A stretch of 64,000 nucleotides of DNA. Source: Hyphomicrobium sp. Its GTDB lineage: Bacteria > Pseudomonadota > Alphaproteobacteria > Rhizobiales > Hyphomicrobiaceae. The translations under genes and the position numbers were made by a program. The notes under the pieces are model-generated. The model did no database searches. It saw only the letters and a list, made by a program, of their open reading frames with translations, and was not told where the DNA came from. Positions 16,949-26,693 of this stretch are shown here, in pieces; the first letter of the stretch is position 1, and every line of letters starts with the position of its first letter. The stretch is taken from positions 62,001 through 126,000 of the forward strand of contig NZ_JAIELN010000011.1 in the NCBI RefSeq assembly GCF_019753045.1, read 5' to 3'.

Positions 16949-17884
16949 TTAACAGGCGAGACGTACACCCGCCGCGAGTCGCGTGCCGCGAAGAAAGTCG
17001 GCCGCAGCCATCGGTTGCTTTCCTGCCCGCTGCAGTCTTTCGACGCGAATGGCGCCGCTGCCGCAAGCGATCGTCAGATGATCGTCGATGAGCGTGCCGG
17101 GCTCGGCGGTCCCGTCAGCCACTGTCGCCGTCAGGACCCTGATCCGTTCGGCCTTGCCGCCGATTGTGACCTCGAACCAGGCACCGGGGTACGGTGAGAG
17201 CCCGCGAATGTGATTGATGACGTCGCCGGCGGGCCTTGAGAAATCGATGCGCGTTTCGCTCTTGCCGATCTTGGCGGCATAAGTCGCGCCCTCGGCCGGC
17301 TGCGGCACGCATTGGATCTCACCCGCCTCGATCTTCACAAGCGCTTCGACCATCAGCGCCGCGCCGAGCTTCGACAGCTCATCGTGCAGCTCTCCGGCGG
17401 TCAGGCTGCCAGAAATAGGAACGTCTCGGCCGAGGCAGACAGGCCCCGTGTCGAGCCCCTGCTCCATCCGCATGATGTTGACGGCCGTCACCGTATCGCC
17501 CGCCATGATGGCGCGTTGGATCGGCGCTGCTCCGCGCCATCGCGGCAGCTTCGATGCGTGAACGTTGAAACAGCCGAGCCGCGGCGCATCGAGAACCGGT
17601 TTCGGCAGCAGCAGGCCGTAAGCGACGACCACGGCCGCATCGGCGTTGAGCGCTGCGAAGGCCTCGCGATCCACCTCGCTTCTGAAGTTCACGGGCGTCC
17701 GGACTTCAATTCCCAGCGCTTCGGCACGGCGTTGAACGGGCGATTTGACTTCCGCCATGCCACGCCCCGCTGGCCGCGGCGGCTGGCTATAGACTGCAAC
17801 AACGCGATGCCCCGCCGACGCAATCGCGTCGAGCACCGGCACCGAGAAATCGGGTGTCCCCATGAAGACGATATTGAGCGGCAT
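16949..17884 (-). CDS. fmt: Methionyl-tRNA formyltransferase
   Basis: 311 residues. Fmt formylates initiator Met-tRNA using 10-formyl-tetrahydrofolate. '[15 protein letters not shown]' opens the formyl-transferase domain; the active-site block '[20 protein letters not shown]' carries the catalytic Asn-His pair; 'GLDTGPVC' follows. The C-terminal OB-like domain (~205-311) binds tRNA. It begins 45 bp after def ends, as in most bacteria. Confidence 0.97.
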   Translation of the reverse strand: MPLNIVFMGTPDFSVPVLDAIASAGHRVVAVYSQPPRPAGRGMAEVKSPVQRRAEALGIEVRTPVNFRSEVDREAFAALNADAAVVVAYGLLLPKPVLDAPRLGCFNVHASKLPRWRGAAPIQRAIMAGDTVTAVNIMRMEQGLDTGPVCLGRDVPISGSLTAGELHDELSKLGAALMVEALVKIEAGEIQCVPQPAEGATYAAKIGKSETRIDFSRPAGDVINHIRGLSPYPGAWFEVTIGGKAERIRVLTATVADGTAEPGTLIDDHLTIACGSGAIRVERLQRAGKQPMAAADFLRGTRLAAGVRLAC

Positions 17885-17929
17885 GTCGCCCGTTTATGTT
17901 GGCGCGTGCGACTGCCCGCGCACCGGAAT

Positions 17930-18445
17930 TCAGTCTCCGCTCGTCCGAACCTGCTTCTTGAACTTGCGGATGATGATGTCGCGCTTCAGCCGCGAAAGGA
18001 AATCTATGATCAGCTGTCCGTCGAGATGATCGATCTCGTGCTGAATGGCCGTCGCGAGCAAACCGTCCGCCTCGAGCTCCTGCTCTTTGCCGTAACGGTC
18101 GATGTAGCGCACAGTCACCGTCGACGGCCGCTCGATCTCGACACGCACATCCGGAATGGAAAGACAGCCTTCTTCATGTACCCGGGTCGTCGACCCGATG
18201 GCGATGAGTTCCGGGTTTGCCATGGCGATCGGCCTCGGGGGCTCTTTGTCCTCCGCCGCGTCGATGACGACGACCCGCTTCAGGATGCCGACCTGAACGG
18301 CGGCAAGCCCAACGCCCGGCGCGTCGTACATAGTCTCGAGCATATCGTCCATCAGCTTGACGACGGCATCGTCCACGCGCTCGACAGGATCGGAGATCTT
18401 GCGCAGCACGGGATCAGGAATGGTGATTATCGGAAGAACAGCCAT
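17930..18445 (-). CDS. def: Peptide deformylase
   Basis: 171 residues from the ATG at 18445. Removes the N-formyl group from nascent proteins. All three motifs are present: GVGLAAVQ (~45-52), EEGCLSIP with metal ligand Cys94, and QHEIDHLDG with His136, Glu137 and His140. The open frame extends upstream to 18607 but that would double into the epimerase gene; the chosen start gives the canonical MAVLPIITIPDPVL N-terminus. Operon with fmt. Confidence 0.96.
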   Translation of the reverse strand: MAVLPIITIPDPVLRKISDPVERVDDAVVKLMDDMLETMYDAPGVGLAAVQVGILKRVVVIDAAEDKEPPRPIAMANPELIAIGSTTRVHEEGCLSIPDVRVEIERPSTVTVRYIDRYGKEQELEADGLLATAIQHEIDHLDGQLIIDFLSRLKRDIIIRKFKKQVRTSGD

Positions 18446-18476
18446 GGGGCTGACATATGAAAGCCCGCAGCGCCGG

Positions 18477-19463
18477 TCAATGGCGTGCGGCTCTATACCG
18501 TGGAGGTTTTGGCCGGTCGGAGCTCGGGCCCGCCCGCGCCGACGCTGCGAGCGCCCCCAGGGTCTCCTCCGGCGGGGCCCATCCGATCCGCCTGAGACGC
18601 ACGGCATCGACCACGAGATCGCCCATCAGCCGGTCCGCGAATTGCGGCTTCCCGGCCATCCTGAGGAGCGCCGCGAGGGACGCTTCCGGAACCGGCAGGA
18701 GCATTTCGGGCCGCCCCGCGCCTCGGCGTAACGCCCGAATGATCTCCGCTATTGTTAACGGCGCCGGATCGGCCACGATGAACGTCCCGTTCTCGGCCGT
18801 TTGCGTTTGCAGCACATACTGAATGGCGCTGAGAAGATTGCCGATGCTGAGCAGCGACCGGCGAGCCTTGAGCCCCGCGAACGGGAGCGGCATCGGCAAA
18901 GCTGCGAGCCGCATCAGCGTCGCCATATTGCCCCTGACGCCGCCGCCGTAGACGAGCACGGGACGAAGCACGGTCCAATGCGTCGGCGATCCCTCGAGCA
19001 TCTTCGCAAGAATCCCCTCGGCCGCGAGCTTCGACCGGCCATAGGCGTCCGTCGGCGTCGGAAACGTCGTCTCGGTGACGACGCCCGGATGCGTCGCGCC
19101 CACTTGCGCGCGAATGGAGGACATCAGCACGAAGCGCTTCACGCGCGCCGCGCGGGCCGCCCGGGCAATCTGGCGAGTTGCATCAACATTGATCGCCGTA
19201 TAGGCGGCATCGGGCAAATTCGTGCGGGCATGAGACAAACCGGCGGCATGCACCACCGCATCGACACCCCGAACCAGAAAATCCGCAGCGAACGATCGCG
19301 ACATGTCGCCGACGGCCACTCCCTCGACCCGCGGACTGTCGAAGACGATCGGCTGGCGCGACGCCGCGCGGACGCTGTAGCCGCGGTCGGCGAGCATCCG
19401 GACCACGTGCTGGCCGATGAAGCCAGATGCGCCGGTGACGAGAATGCGCTGCGCAATGGCCAC
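18477..19463 (-). CDS. NAD-dependent epimerase/dehydratase (SDR)
   Basis: 328 residues from the GTG at 19463, which has GAGGGA six bases upstream; a longer frame reaches 19553. An extended short-chain dehydrogenase: NAD-binding GASGFIGQHV near the N-terminus, then VDAVVHAAGLSHA, a Ser-containing LMSSIRAQVG and the catalytic YGRSK pair. It resembles UDP-sugar 4-epimerases of the WbpV/GalE-like group used in surface polysaccharide synthesis; the substrate is not certain. It lies between the MATE gene and def. Confidence 0.82.
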   Translation of the reverse strand: MAIAQRILVTGASGFIGQHVVRMLADRGYSVRAASRQPIVFDSPRVEGVAVGDMSRSFAADFLVRGVDAVVHAAGLSHARTNLPDAAYTAINVDATRQIARAARAARVKRFVLMSSIRAQVGATHPGVVTETTFPTPTDAYGRSKLAAEGILAKMLEGSPTHWTVLRPVLVYGGGVRGNMATLMRLAALPMPLPFAGLKARRSLLSIGNLLSAIQYVLQTQTAENGTFIVADPAPLTIAEIIRALRRGAGRPEMLLPVPEASLAALLRMAGKPQFADRLMGDLVVDAVRLRRIGWAPPEETLGALAASARAGPSSDRPKPPRYRAARH

Positions 19464-19565
19464 GCCGGTTCCCTCGTATGCAAATCCTTGAGCCCGATCG
19501 GGTCGATAGGACGTCCCCGGATGATCTAGAAACTGCGTCGCGAAAAAGTGCAACGACGGCGAAGC

Positions 19566-20930
19566 TTAAAGCTTCAGCGTTTCCCCAACCCGGTCGATGA
19601 GCCTGTATCCTGCCATTATGGCAATCAAACCGAACGCAACGCCGCCGATCATATTTCCGGCCAGCACGCCTTCGGCGCCGTAGAACCTGCCGCCAAGCAG
19701 CACGAACGGCACGGTTCCGACTGTCGCCCGCCCCCAATTCAACAGCGTCGAGAAATGGGCGCGACCGAGCGTATTGAACACAGCGTTGGTTATGAAGACC
19801 GTGCCGAGAAAGACGAACAACGGCGACAGCCAGCGACAGAAAAAGACGATCAAATCGCGCGCTTCCGGACCCGCCTTGAAGAGGCCGGCAAGCGGATGGG
19901 CAACGAGTGCCAGAATGAGCCAGGCGAGGCCCGTGAACGCCGCCATCGTCAACAGCGACAGCGTAAAGACGTCCCGCATGCGTGACGGTGAGCGCGCGCC
20001 GAAGTTCTGGCCGAGAATGGGACCCACGGTGCCTGAGAGCGCGTAAATCGCTCCAAACGCGACTGGCGTAATGCGTCCAATGATAGCCCACGCCGCGACA
20101 GCGGCATCTCCATAGGCCGAAATCGCGAGCGTGATGTAACCGTTCCCGACCGCCGGCGCGATATTGGTCAACACCGCAGGACCCGCGATACGGCAGAAGG
20201 GCGGAGCATCTTGCTTGAGCGTTGCGATTTTCGGCCGCCCCATCAGATCGTGAACCGAAATGACGCCGTAAAAACCGACACTCATGATCACGACACGCGC
20301 CAGCAACGACGACAGCACCGCGCCCTCGAGGCCCCATCCGAAATGCACGATGAAAATGAGGTCGAGGATCGTGTTGACGACGGCGCCCGACAACGTGACA
20401 TGCATCGCACGCCGCGCATCCCCGACCGAACGCAGCACAGCCGCCGACGCCATCCCGAGCGACAGAAGAGGCAGCGTCGGCACAAGTACGACGAGATAGA
20501 AGCTCGCCAATTCCAGCGTGCGACCAGTCGCTCCCAGAAGTTCGAGCAGAGGCCGAATGGCGAACCAGATCGCAACGCTCGCGGCCGCCGAAAATAGAAA
20601 TGTCAGCACATGCGCATTCGCGGATAGACGGCGCGCACGGGCGCGTCTGCGCGCTCCCAGCGCCGGCGCGATCAGCGACGTCGCCGCAATCGACAATCCA
20701 ATGCCGATCGATGTCGAAAAGAAGAGGATGGAACTTGCATATCCGACCGCCGCGACGATGGCTTCGTCGCCGAGCCGCGACAGAAAATAGATGTTTGCAA
20801 GATCGCCGATGAAAATCGCCATCAGCCCGACAGCGCCTGCCACCGTCATCGACAGGATGTGACGGAGGAGCGACCCGGTAACGAACCTCGGGCCTTCGTT
20901 ACGCCGACGAACGATATCGACGTCTGCCAT
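19566..20930 (-). CDS. MATE-family efflux transporter
   Basis: 454 residues with about twelve transmembrane helices in two homologous halves, as in MATE exporters that use Na+ or H+ gradients to expel cationic drugs or lipid-like substrates. Family-like features include 'GDLANIYFLSRLGDEAIVAA' near residue 42 and 'AWAIIGRITPVAFGAIYALSGTVGPILGQNFGA' in the second half, each half beginning with a similar helix pair. It starts 44 bp after recR stops, so it may be cotranscribed with dnaX-ybaB-recR. Substrate unknown. Confidence 0.88.
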   Translation of the reverse strand: MADVDIVRRRNEGPRFVTGSLLRHILSMTVAGAVGLMAIFIGDLANIYFLSRLGDEAIVAAVGYASSILFFSTSIGIGLSIAATSLIAPALGARRRARARRLSANAHVLTFLFSAAASVAIWFAIRPLLELLGATGRTLELASFYLVVLVPTLPLLSLGMASAAVLRSVGDARRAMHVTLSGAVVNTILDLIFIVHFGWGLEGAVLSSLLARVVIMSVGFYGVISVHDLMGRPKIATLKQDAPPFCRIAGPAVLTNIAPAVGNGYITLAISAYGDAAVAAWAIIGRITPVAFGAIYALSGTVGPILGQNFGARSPSRMRDVFTLSLLTMAAFTGLAWLILALVAHPLAGLFKAGPEARDLIVFFCRWLSPLFVFLGTVFITNAVFNTLGRAHFSTLLNWGRATVGTVPFVLLGGRFYGAEGVLAGNMIGGVAFGLIAIMAGYRLIDRVGETLKL

Positions 20931-20974
20931 CGGTGAGCGGTCTCCTCGTCGCGCCTCGGTGGCGGCGTTGCCTT

Positions 20975-21580
20975 TTATAGTTTGCGACGGGCCTTGAACG
21001 CGGCGGCGAGCGTGCCATCATCGAGATAATCGAGTTCGCCACCGATCGGAACGCCTTGCGCAAGGCGCGATACCGTAACGTCCGCCGACACGAGTTGATC
21101 CGAAATGAAATGCGCCGTCGATTGGCCTTCGACGGTGGCGTTGAGAGCGAGCAAAATTTCTTTGACCGCCGGTGATCGCGCCCGCCCCACGAGGCTTGCG
21201 ATGTTGAGCTTATCCGGGCCGACGCCGTCGAGCGGCGACAGATGCCCGCCGAGCACGTGATATTGCGCCGAAACGACGCCCGCACGTTCGAGCGCCCACA
21301 GATCGCCAACCTCCTCGACGACCACGATCAAGCTCGAATCGCGGCGAGGATCGGCGCAGATGCTGCACGGCGAAACCGTATCGAGATTTCCGCACACCGG
21401 GCATTCCGCGATCTTCGCGATGGCCTGCTGCAGCGCTTCCGATAAGGGAACGAGCAGCTCGTTCCGCCGCTTCAACAGCGACAGCACCGCCTTGCGCGAC
21501 GAACGCGGGCCGAGCCCCGGCAACCGCGCCAGCAGCTGCACGAGGCGCTCAATTTCAGGGCCTGCGGTTTTGCGAGACAT
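20975..21580 (-). CDS. recR: Recombination mediator RecR
   Basis: 201 residues, normal length. RecR forms ring-like oligomers that, with RecO or RecF, load RecA on gapped DNA. The N-terminal helix-hairpin-helix ('[17 protein letters not shown]') is followed by a zinc finger with Cys60, Cys63, Cys72 and Cys75. A Toprim domain (~80-175, '[19 protein letters not shown]') and a C-terminal helix-strand complete it. Third gene of dnaX-ybaB-recR. Confidence 0.96.
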   Translation of the reverse strand: MSRKTAGPEIERLVQLLARLPGLGPRSSRKAVLSLLKRRNELLVPLSEALQQAIAKIAECPVCGNLDTVSPCSICADPRRDSSLIVVVEEVGDLWALERAGVVSAQYHVLGGHLSPLDGVGPDKLNIASLVGRARSPAVKEILLALNATVEGQSTAHFISDQLVSADVTVSRLAQGVPIGGELDYLDDGTLAAAFKARRKL

Positions 21581-21635
21581 TCAGTGCGATGCCGGGAGCC
21601 TATGCGATGATGAGACCTCGCAGGTCTTCGAGTTT

Positions 21636-21956
21636 CTAGAAAAGCTTCAGGCCTGGAGGCAACGGAAGGCCGCCGGTGATCTCGGCCATCTTGTCCTGCA
21701 TGGCCGTATCGACCTTGCTGCGCGCGTCAACCGCCGCGGCCACGATCAGATCTTCGAGAATCTCGACTTCGTCCGGCTTCATCAGGCTTGGATCGATCCG
21801 CACCCGTTTTACTTCGCCCTTGCCGTCGACGGTCAAATGCACCAGACCGCCGCCCGACTGGCCTTCATGCTCGGCCTTGGCGAGATCGTCCTGCATCTCT
21901 TTGAGGCGAGCCTGCATCTGGCCCACCTGCTTCATCATTCCCATAATGTCTTTCAT
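21636..21956 (-). CDS. ybaB: YbaB/EbfC nucleoid-associated protein
   Basis: 106 residues. YbaB/EbfC proteins are small dimeric DNA-binding factors, conserved between dnaX and recR. The N-terminus 'MKDIMGMMKQVGQMQARLKEMQ' is the family's coiled-coil-like helix, and 'GGLVHLTVDGKGEVKRVRIDPSL' the central strand pair. It lies 48 bp after dnaX and 55 bp before recR, in one likely operon. Confidence 0.95.
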   Translation of the reverse strand: MKDIMGMMKQVGQMQARLKEMQDDLAKAEHEGQSGGGLVHLTVDGKGEVKRVRIDPSLMKPDEVEILEDLIVAAAVDARSKVDTAMQDKMAEITGGLPLPPGLKLF

Positions 21957-22004
21957 ATCGTCCTCGCGGCATCATGCCGAAATATTGAAATTCTTGGGCG
22001 AGCT

Positions 22005-23819
22005 TTAGACCGCTTCGCTCTCACTGTCCGTATCTGTGTCACGTGCAGCAATTCTCCGCACCTCGGCGATCTTCGCATCGGGAAAAGCTTCGAGCACAGC
22101 CCGCACCGCCGGATGCGCTTTGAGCGATTCGAGTTCGGCCGCTTCGCGTTGCCGGCGCACGGCGCCGACGGCCGGAGCACCGGCTTCTTTCGAAAGCAAA
22201 ACGACCCAGCGCCGGTTCGTCCAGGCATTGAGTTTCTCGCGAAGCTCGTTGGGAAGCTCCGGAGGCGCCTCGGGGAAAAGAAACAGATCGATTGACCCCG
22301 CGGCCGCGTCGAATTTCACGAGGCTCACATGATCTTCGAGATGGATTGTGAGCTTCACATCGCGCTTCGCGCTTGCAAGCGCAATGACCTCGTCGAACGA
22401 ACGCGGATTGGCGACGGGAAAAGCACTCGGACTTTCTCCATCGTCTTCGTCATCGCCGATCGGTTCGCCGTCGTCGAAATCAAAATCGTCCGTAGATTCG
22501 TCGTCCGCAATTTCGGCAACCGGCGCCCCGGTACGCGAATTGAGGGGACCACGTTGATCTGCGGTGCCCCCGCCGTCGCCCGCGGGAAGAGCCGGACGCC
22601 GCGCCGGCACGGCCCCGCCACCGACCGCCCGGATCAATTCATCCGGCGTCGGCAGATCCGACGTGTAGGCAAGGCGAATGAGCACCATCTCGGCCGCGAC
22701 GCGCGGATTGGGCGCCCGTGCTGTTTCTTCGAAGCCTTTGACGAGCATCTGCCACGCGCGCGACAGGTATGGCATCGAAAGCCGGCCCGCGAGATCTTTG
22801 AGCCGCGCTTTTTCTTCAGCCGTCAGGCCTTCGCCCGCAGGCTCTTCGCCAACGGCTTTGACACGCGCGATGGCATGCACGGCTTCGGCAAGGTCGGACA
22901 CGACCTCGGCTGCTTCGGCGCCGTCACGATGCAGCGAAGACAGCCCTTGAAGCGCTCCGGCGACATCGCCGCGGAAGAGACATTCCGCAAGATCGAAAAT
23001 GCGTGCGCGGTCGGCGAGACCGAGCATGTCCCGCACCTTCGCGGCGGTCACATGCCCCTCGCCCATCGCGATGGCCTGATCAAGAATCGAAAGTCCGTCG
23101 CGAACCGAGCCCTCGGCCGCACGCGCGATCAGTTGCAAGGCATCCGAATCGGCACTCGCACCCTCGGCGCCGACAATTTTCTGAAAATGCTCGGCAAGCA
23201 CCGGCTGCTCGACGCGGCGCAGATCGAACCGCTGGCAGCGTGACAGCACCGTTACCGGAACTTTGCGGATTTCGGTCGTCGCGAAAATGAAGCGGACATG
23301 CGCGGGCGGCTCTTCAAGCGTCTTCAGGAGCGCGTTGAACGCGCCCTTCGACAGCATGTGAACCTCGTCGATGAGGAAGACTTTGGTGCGCGCAACGAGC
23401 GGCGTGTACTGCGAGCTCTCGATGATTTCGCGAATGTTGTCGACGCCGGTATTCGACGCGGCGTCCATTTCGAGCACGTCCGGATGACGGCCCTCCATGA
23501 TGTCTTTGCAATGAACGCCGAGACCCGGCATGTCGATCGTCGGCTTGTCGTAGCCGGGCGCTTCGTAATTGAGCGCACGCGCCAGAATGCGTGCCGTCGT
23601 CGTCTTGCCGACGCCGCGCACGCCGGTAAGCATATAGCCCTGCGCGATCCGCCCCGACGCAAAGGCGTTCCGGAGCGTCGTCACCATCGCCGACTGCCCG
23701 ATCAGGTCGTCGAACGTCGCCGGACGGTACTTACGCGCCAAAACGACATAAGGCTTCGCGGGCTCTGAGCCGCCAGAAGCCTCCACGCCGTCCGACGCAT
23801 CTGATTTTTTCTTTGCCAT
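22005..23819 (-). CDS. dnaX: DNA polymerase III subunit gamma/tau
   Basis: 604 residues. DnaX is the clamp-loader ATPase that organises the replisome. Walker A is GVRGVGKTT (~66-74), Walker B and Sensor 1 lie in 'FLIDEVHMLSKGAFNALLK' and 'FIFATTEIRKVP', and the trans-acting arginine in VLSRCQRFDL. The usual four-cysteine zinc module is reduced to one visible cysteine (VHCKDIMEGRHPDV), which I believe is common in Hyphomicrobiales. The C-terminal ~200 residues include an acidic linker and a tau-like DnaE-binding end. No internal frameshift signal was identified. Confidence 0.95.
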   Translation of the reverse strand: MAKKKSDASDGVEASGGSEPAKPYVVLARKYRPATFDDLIGQSAMVTTLRNAFASGRIAQGYMLTGVRGVGKTTTARILARALNYEAPGYDKPTIDMPGLGVHCKDIMEGRHPDVLEMDAASNTGVDNIREIIESSQYTPLVARTKVFLIDEVHMLSKGAFNALLKTLEEPPAHVRFIFATTEIRKVPVTVLSRCQRFDLRRVEQPVLAEHFQKIVGAEGASADSDALQLIARAAEGSVRDGLSILDQAIAMGEGHVTAAKVRDMLGLADRARIFDLAECLFRGDVAGALQGLSSLHRDGAEAAEVVSDLAEAVHAIARVKAVGEEPAGEGLTAEEKARLKDLAGRLSMPYLSRAWQMLVKGFEETARAPNPRVAAEMVLIRLAYTSDLPTPDELIRAVGGGAVPARRPALPAGDGGGTADQRGPLNSRTGAPVAEIADDESTDDFDFDDGEPIGDDEDDGESPSAFPVANPRSFDEVIALASAKRDVKLTIHLEDHVSLVKFDAAAGSIDLFLFPEAPPELPNELREKLNAWTNRRWVVLLSKEAGAPAVGAVRRQREAAELESLKAHPAVRAVLEAFPDAKIAEVRRIAARDTDTDSESEAV

Positions 23820-23890
23820 GATCCCTGAGCCAACTTTCGCCCGAAGGGCGAGGGAGCAAGGCGACCCGCGGTGAGCCGCGCCCCCGCGGA

Positions 23891-23926
23891 GAGCGCCGGA
23901 TCGCCCTTGCGATCCGATTAGCGCTC
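23891..23926. repeat. Two-tier inverted repeat between SRP RNA and dnaX
   Basis: GAGCGC (23891-23896) pairs with GCGCTC (23921-23926), and directly inside CGGATCGC pairs with GCGATCCG around CCTT. One strand has an unpaired ATTA bulge (23917-23920). It lies just past the 3' end of the SRP RNA and ~70 bp before dnaX. It may stop SRP RNA transcription or form dnaX leader structure; there is no T-tract. Confidence 0.45.
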
Positions 23927-23940
23927 GTGAGCGAGTAAAG

Positions 23941-24032
23941 AGAGGCTGGCGAACGACCCGACTTCTGATCGTTAGGGCTGCTTCCTTCCGGACCTGACCC
24001 GGTTGGCGACGAATTCGTCCGTCGCCAGCCCG
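23941..24032 (-). ncRNA. ffs: Signal recognition particle 4.5S RNA
   Basis: The minus strand contains the conserved apical domain CAGGTCCGGAAGGAAGCAG (reverse complement near 23975-23998), including the GGAA tetraloop and asymmetric loop bound by Ffh. The ends GGGCTGGCGAC and GTTCGCCAGCC pair to close a long hairpin. Total is about 92 nt; exact ends are estimated. It lies between pheA and dnaX, a frequent bacterial placement. Confidence 0.92.
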
Positions 24033-24131
24033 CTCTTATAATGGGCCGAGCAGCGGAAAAGTACAACCCTTCGGAAGATCAAGGATTTAACTCATCCTCG
24101 AAAATCTGAGGCGGCCAGATGTCCTCGGCCA

Positions 24132-25043
24132 TCAACTCGGGCGCTTGATCGGCACGAGACCGCTTGCGGCAAGCTCGCGGGCTTCCTTCCGGAATGGGCT
24201 TGCCGGATAGGTGCCGAAAATTTTCGTCTGCGTCGAGAAGAAGGAAAGCTCTTCCAGAGCCAGCTGAACGGGCCGGTCGACCGGGTGGCCTTCGATATCG
24301 GCGAAAAACATCGTCGCGTTGAAGGTGCCTTCTTCCTGATAGCTCTCGAGCTTCGTCATGTTGACGCCGTTCGTCGCGAAGCCGCCCAGCGCCTTGTAGA
24401 GAGCCGCCGGGACGTTGCGGACCCGGAAGAGAAACGTGGTCATGACGGGGCCATTCCCGGGCTCCGCATCGTCCGGGTCCTTTGCCAGAATGACGAACCG
24501 CGTCGTGTTGTGCTCCTGATCCTCGACGTCGCTCTTCAGGATCTTCAGCCCGTAGATTTCGGCCGCAAGCCGCGACGCGATGGCGCCTGTGGAAAGGTCG
24601 TCGCTTTCCGCAACGAGCCGCGCGGAACCGGCGGTGTCAGCTTCCGGAACTGGTTTCAACCCGAGCATGCGCAGCGTGTTCCGGCATTGGCCGAGCGCCT
24701 GCGTGTGGCTCATGACCCGCTTGATCGTCGACATGCTGGCTTCGGGCTTCGCCATCAGCTGGTGGCGCACCCGCAGAAAGTGCTCGCCGACGATGTAGAG
24801 ACCGGCATCGGGCAGCAGATGATGGATGTCGGCAACACGCCCGGCGACCGAATTTTCAACCGGGATCATCGCATACTGCGCTTCCCCTGTTTTGACCGCC
24901 GCCAATGCGTCCTCGAACGTCGGATAGGCGATGCTTTCGAAATCTGGGTAAGCCTCGCGCGCCGCCAGATGCGAATTCGCCCCCGGCTCGCCTTGGTACG
25001 AGATTTTGCCGGCGCCGAGCTCGGAGCCCGATTGATTTGTCAT
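24132..25043 (-). CDS. pheA: Prephenate dehydratase
   Basis: 303 residues. Converts prephenate to phenylpyruvate in phenylalanine synthesis. The catalytic domain (~14-195) begins 'ISYQGEPGANSHLAA' and contains the essential Thr-Arg-Phe motif in 'EHNTTRFVILA'. The regulatory ACT domain (~205-290) has 'LESYQEEGTFNATMFFADIEG', which binds phenylalanine for feedback inhibition. No chorismate mutase domain, so it is the monofunctional form. It starts 27 bp after kdsB stops and is probably cotranscribed. Confidence 0.96.
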   Translation of the reverse strand: MTNQSGSELGAGKISYQGEPGANSHLAAREAYPDFESIAYPTFEDALAAVKTGEAQYAMIPVENSVAGRVADIHHLLPDAGLYIVGEHFLRVRHQLMAKPEASMSTIKRVMSHTQALGQCRNTLRMLGLKPVPEADTAGSARLVAESDDLSTGAIASRLAAEIYGLKILKSDVEDQEHNTTRFVILAKDPDDAEPGNGPVMTTFLFRVRNVPAALYKALGGFATNGVNMTKLESYQEEGTFNATMFFADIEGHPVDRPVQLALEELSFFSTQTKIFGTYPASPFRKEARELAASGLVPIKRPS

Positions 25044-25070
25044 AGCCTGTCGATTGTCCGGGAGAAGATG

Positions 25071-25805
25071 CTAGGGCGCGATGAGGCGGCGGGCGCGCTC
25101 AAGGTCGGCCGGAGTATCGACACCGAGAGGAACGGTGTCAACGATAGCGACGTCGATGCGCATTTGAGCCTCAAGTGCCCGTAATTGCTCAAGTTTCTCC
25201 CGTTTCTCAAGAACCGCTGGAGGCAACCCGACGAAGCGTTCGAGACTGTCGCGGCGATAAGCGTAGATCCCGATGTGATGAAAAAGCGGCCCCTCGCCGT
25301 GAGGCGCGGTAGCGCGCGTAAAATAAAGCGCCCTGAGCCGGTTCTCGCCAATCGGCGTCCCAACGACCTTCACGACGTTCGGATTGCCTCGCTCCTCGTC
25401 ATCGGAAATGACCGCCGCAAGGGTAGCGATATCCGTTTCACCCGACGCGAGCGGCGCAACGCATTCCTGCACGAGCCGGGGATCGAGCGTCGGCAGATCA
25501 CCCTGCAGATTGACGATGATCTCGGCTTTGCGCGCCGGATCGACCTTGGTCACGGCCTCGTAAATGCGATCCGAGCCCGATGCGTGATCGGCGCGCGTCA
25601 TGACGGCCTCGCCACCGGCCGCTTTCACCGCCTGCAAAATCTCGGCGCTGTCCGTCGCGACGATGACGCGCCCCGCGTTCGCTTCGACCGCACGTTGCCA
25701 GACGTGGACGATCATCGGCTTTCCATGAATGTCGGCGAGCGGCTTTCCGGGAAGCCGCGTCGCCTGCATCCGCGCCGGTATGAGGGTGAGAGATTCTTGG
25801 GCCAC
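25071..25805 (-). CDS. kdsB: 3-deoxy-manno-octulosonate cytidylyltransferase
   Basis: 244 residues from the GTG at 25805; the frame continues to an ATG at 25907, but the shorter form fits family length. KdsB activates Kdo with CTP to CMP-Kdo for lipopolysaccharide core synthesis. Signatures are [15 protein letters not shown] near residue 9, VATDSAEI, and [11 protein letters not shown] (usually NxQGDEP, so Glu is Leu here). It ends with '[17 protein letters not shown]'. It is divergent from cycM and upstream of pheA. Confidence 0.92.
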   Translation of the reverse strand: MAQESLTLIPARMQATRLPGKPLADIHGKPMIVHVWQRAVEANAGRVIVATDSAEILQAVKAAGGEAVMTRADHASGSDRIYEAVTKVDPARKAEIIVNLQGDLPTLDPRLVQECVAPLASGETDIATLAAVISDDEERGNPNVVKVVGTPIGENRLRALYFTRATAPHGEGPLFHHIGIYAYRRDSLERFVGLPPAVLEKREKLEQLRALEAQMRIDVAIVDTVPLGVDTPADLERARRLIAP

Positions 25806-25966
25806 TGGGCTGAGTTCTTTTGTTCGGTGACAAATTGCCACGATATCGCTATCGACATTCAAAAAACGTCGACGTGCTTGCGGGGTGGACGAGCTTATAT
25901 ACCGCAAATCGATCTCGTCACCTTGAATTGCGCGTCCCGGGGAAGCCGAAGAGGGAGCGAAGTTAA

Positions 25967-26530
25967 ATGGACAGTTTCGAGTTCACGAAGATTGCGGGCG
26001 CTGTGCTGTCGGCGCTGCTTTTGATTTTCGGAGTGAAGACGGCAATCGACATGACCGTCGGGCATACGCCGGAGAAGCCGGGATTCGTGCTGCCGACGGC
26101 CGCACCCGCCTCCGAGGCCGCCGCACCCAAGGAAGGCGCTGCGGCAACCGCGCCCGCAGCTGGCGGCGGTGGAGAAGAAGTCGTCGCACTCCTGGCGAAG
26201 GCAAATCCCGAAAACGGCAAAGCCATATTCAAGAAATGCCAGGCCTGCCACGTGTCCGAAAAAGGCAAGGCGCCGACCGTCGGGCCGAACCTGTGGGACG
26301 TCGTTAATCGCCCGAAGGCGAGCTATCCGGGTTTTGCCTATTCAGAGGCAATGAAGAAAAAAGGCGGCGATTGGTCGTTCGAAGAACTCGCGCATTTTCT
26401 CCATGGCCCCAAAACCTTCATTCCGGGCACCAAAATGGTGTTCAACGGGCTCCCCTCCGCGTCTGATGAAGCAGACGTAATCGCCTATCTGGCGACGCTT
26501 GCAGATACCCCCGTTCCACTGCCAAAATGA
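25967..26530 (+). CDS. cycM: Membrane-anchored class I cytochrome c (CycM type)
   Basis: 187 residues. One N-terminal transmembrane anchor (~8-24) is followed by a flexible Ala/Pro/Gly-rich linker (~40-68) and a c-type cytochrome domain. Haem is bound at Cys91-Gln-Ala-Cys94-His95, with axial Met157 in [10 protein letters not shown]. Such proteins pass electrons between the bc1 complex and the aa3 oxidase in Bradyrhizobium and relatives. An AGGGAG ribosome site precedes the ATG. A hairpin terminator follows. Confidence 0.93.
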   Translation: MDSFEFTKIAGAVLSALLLIFGVKTAIDMTVGHTPEKPGFVLPTAAPASEAAAPKEGAAATAPAAGGGGEEVVALLAKANPENGKAIFKKCQACHVSEKGKAPTVGPNLWDVVNRPKASYPGFAYSEAMKKKGGDWSFEELAHFLHGPKTFIPGTKMVFNGLPSASDEADVIAYLATLADTPVPLPK

Positions 26531-26564
26531 CGGCGTTTTAACTCGCTAAGAACGGAAAACTTTG

Positions 26565-26595
26565 CGACCCTGCCGGGCACTTGGCGGGGTCGTTT
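26565..26595 (+). terminator. Terminator after cycM
   Basis: CGACCCTGCC (26565-26574) pairs with GGCGGGGTCG (26583-26592) with one T-G wobble, closing an 8-base loop, and TTT follows. The stem is strong but the T-run is short, so termination may be partial. Confidence 0.6.
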
Positions 26596-26693
26596 CATGT
26601 CCGGCTCACGTCTGGCCGGGCGGCCTTATCCCCGGTCACCGGCGCCGCGTTAAGCTGGAATGGCAAGTGAGAATTGGAAGGACGAAGTCGAAT

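Noticed and set aside
17312-18460. 382-codon plus-strand frame across fmt and def
   Set aside because: Runs through two clear housekeeping genes on the other strand.
22005-23819. Programmed frameshift in dnaX producing gamma
   Set aside because: No A-rich slippery heptamer with downstream stem was found; a single full-length product is assumed.
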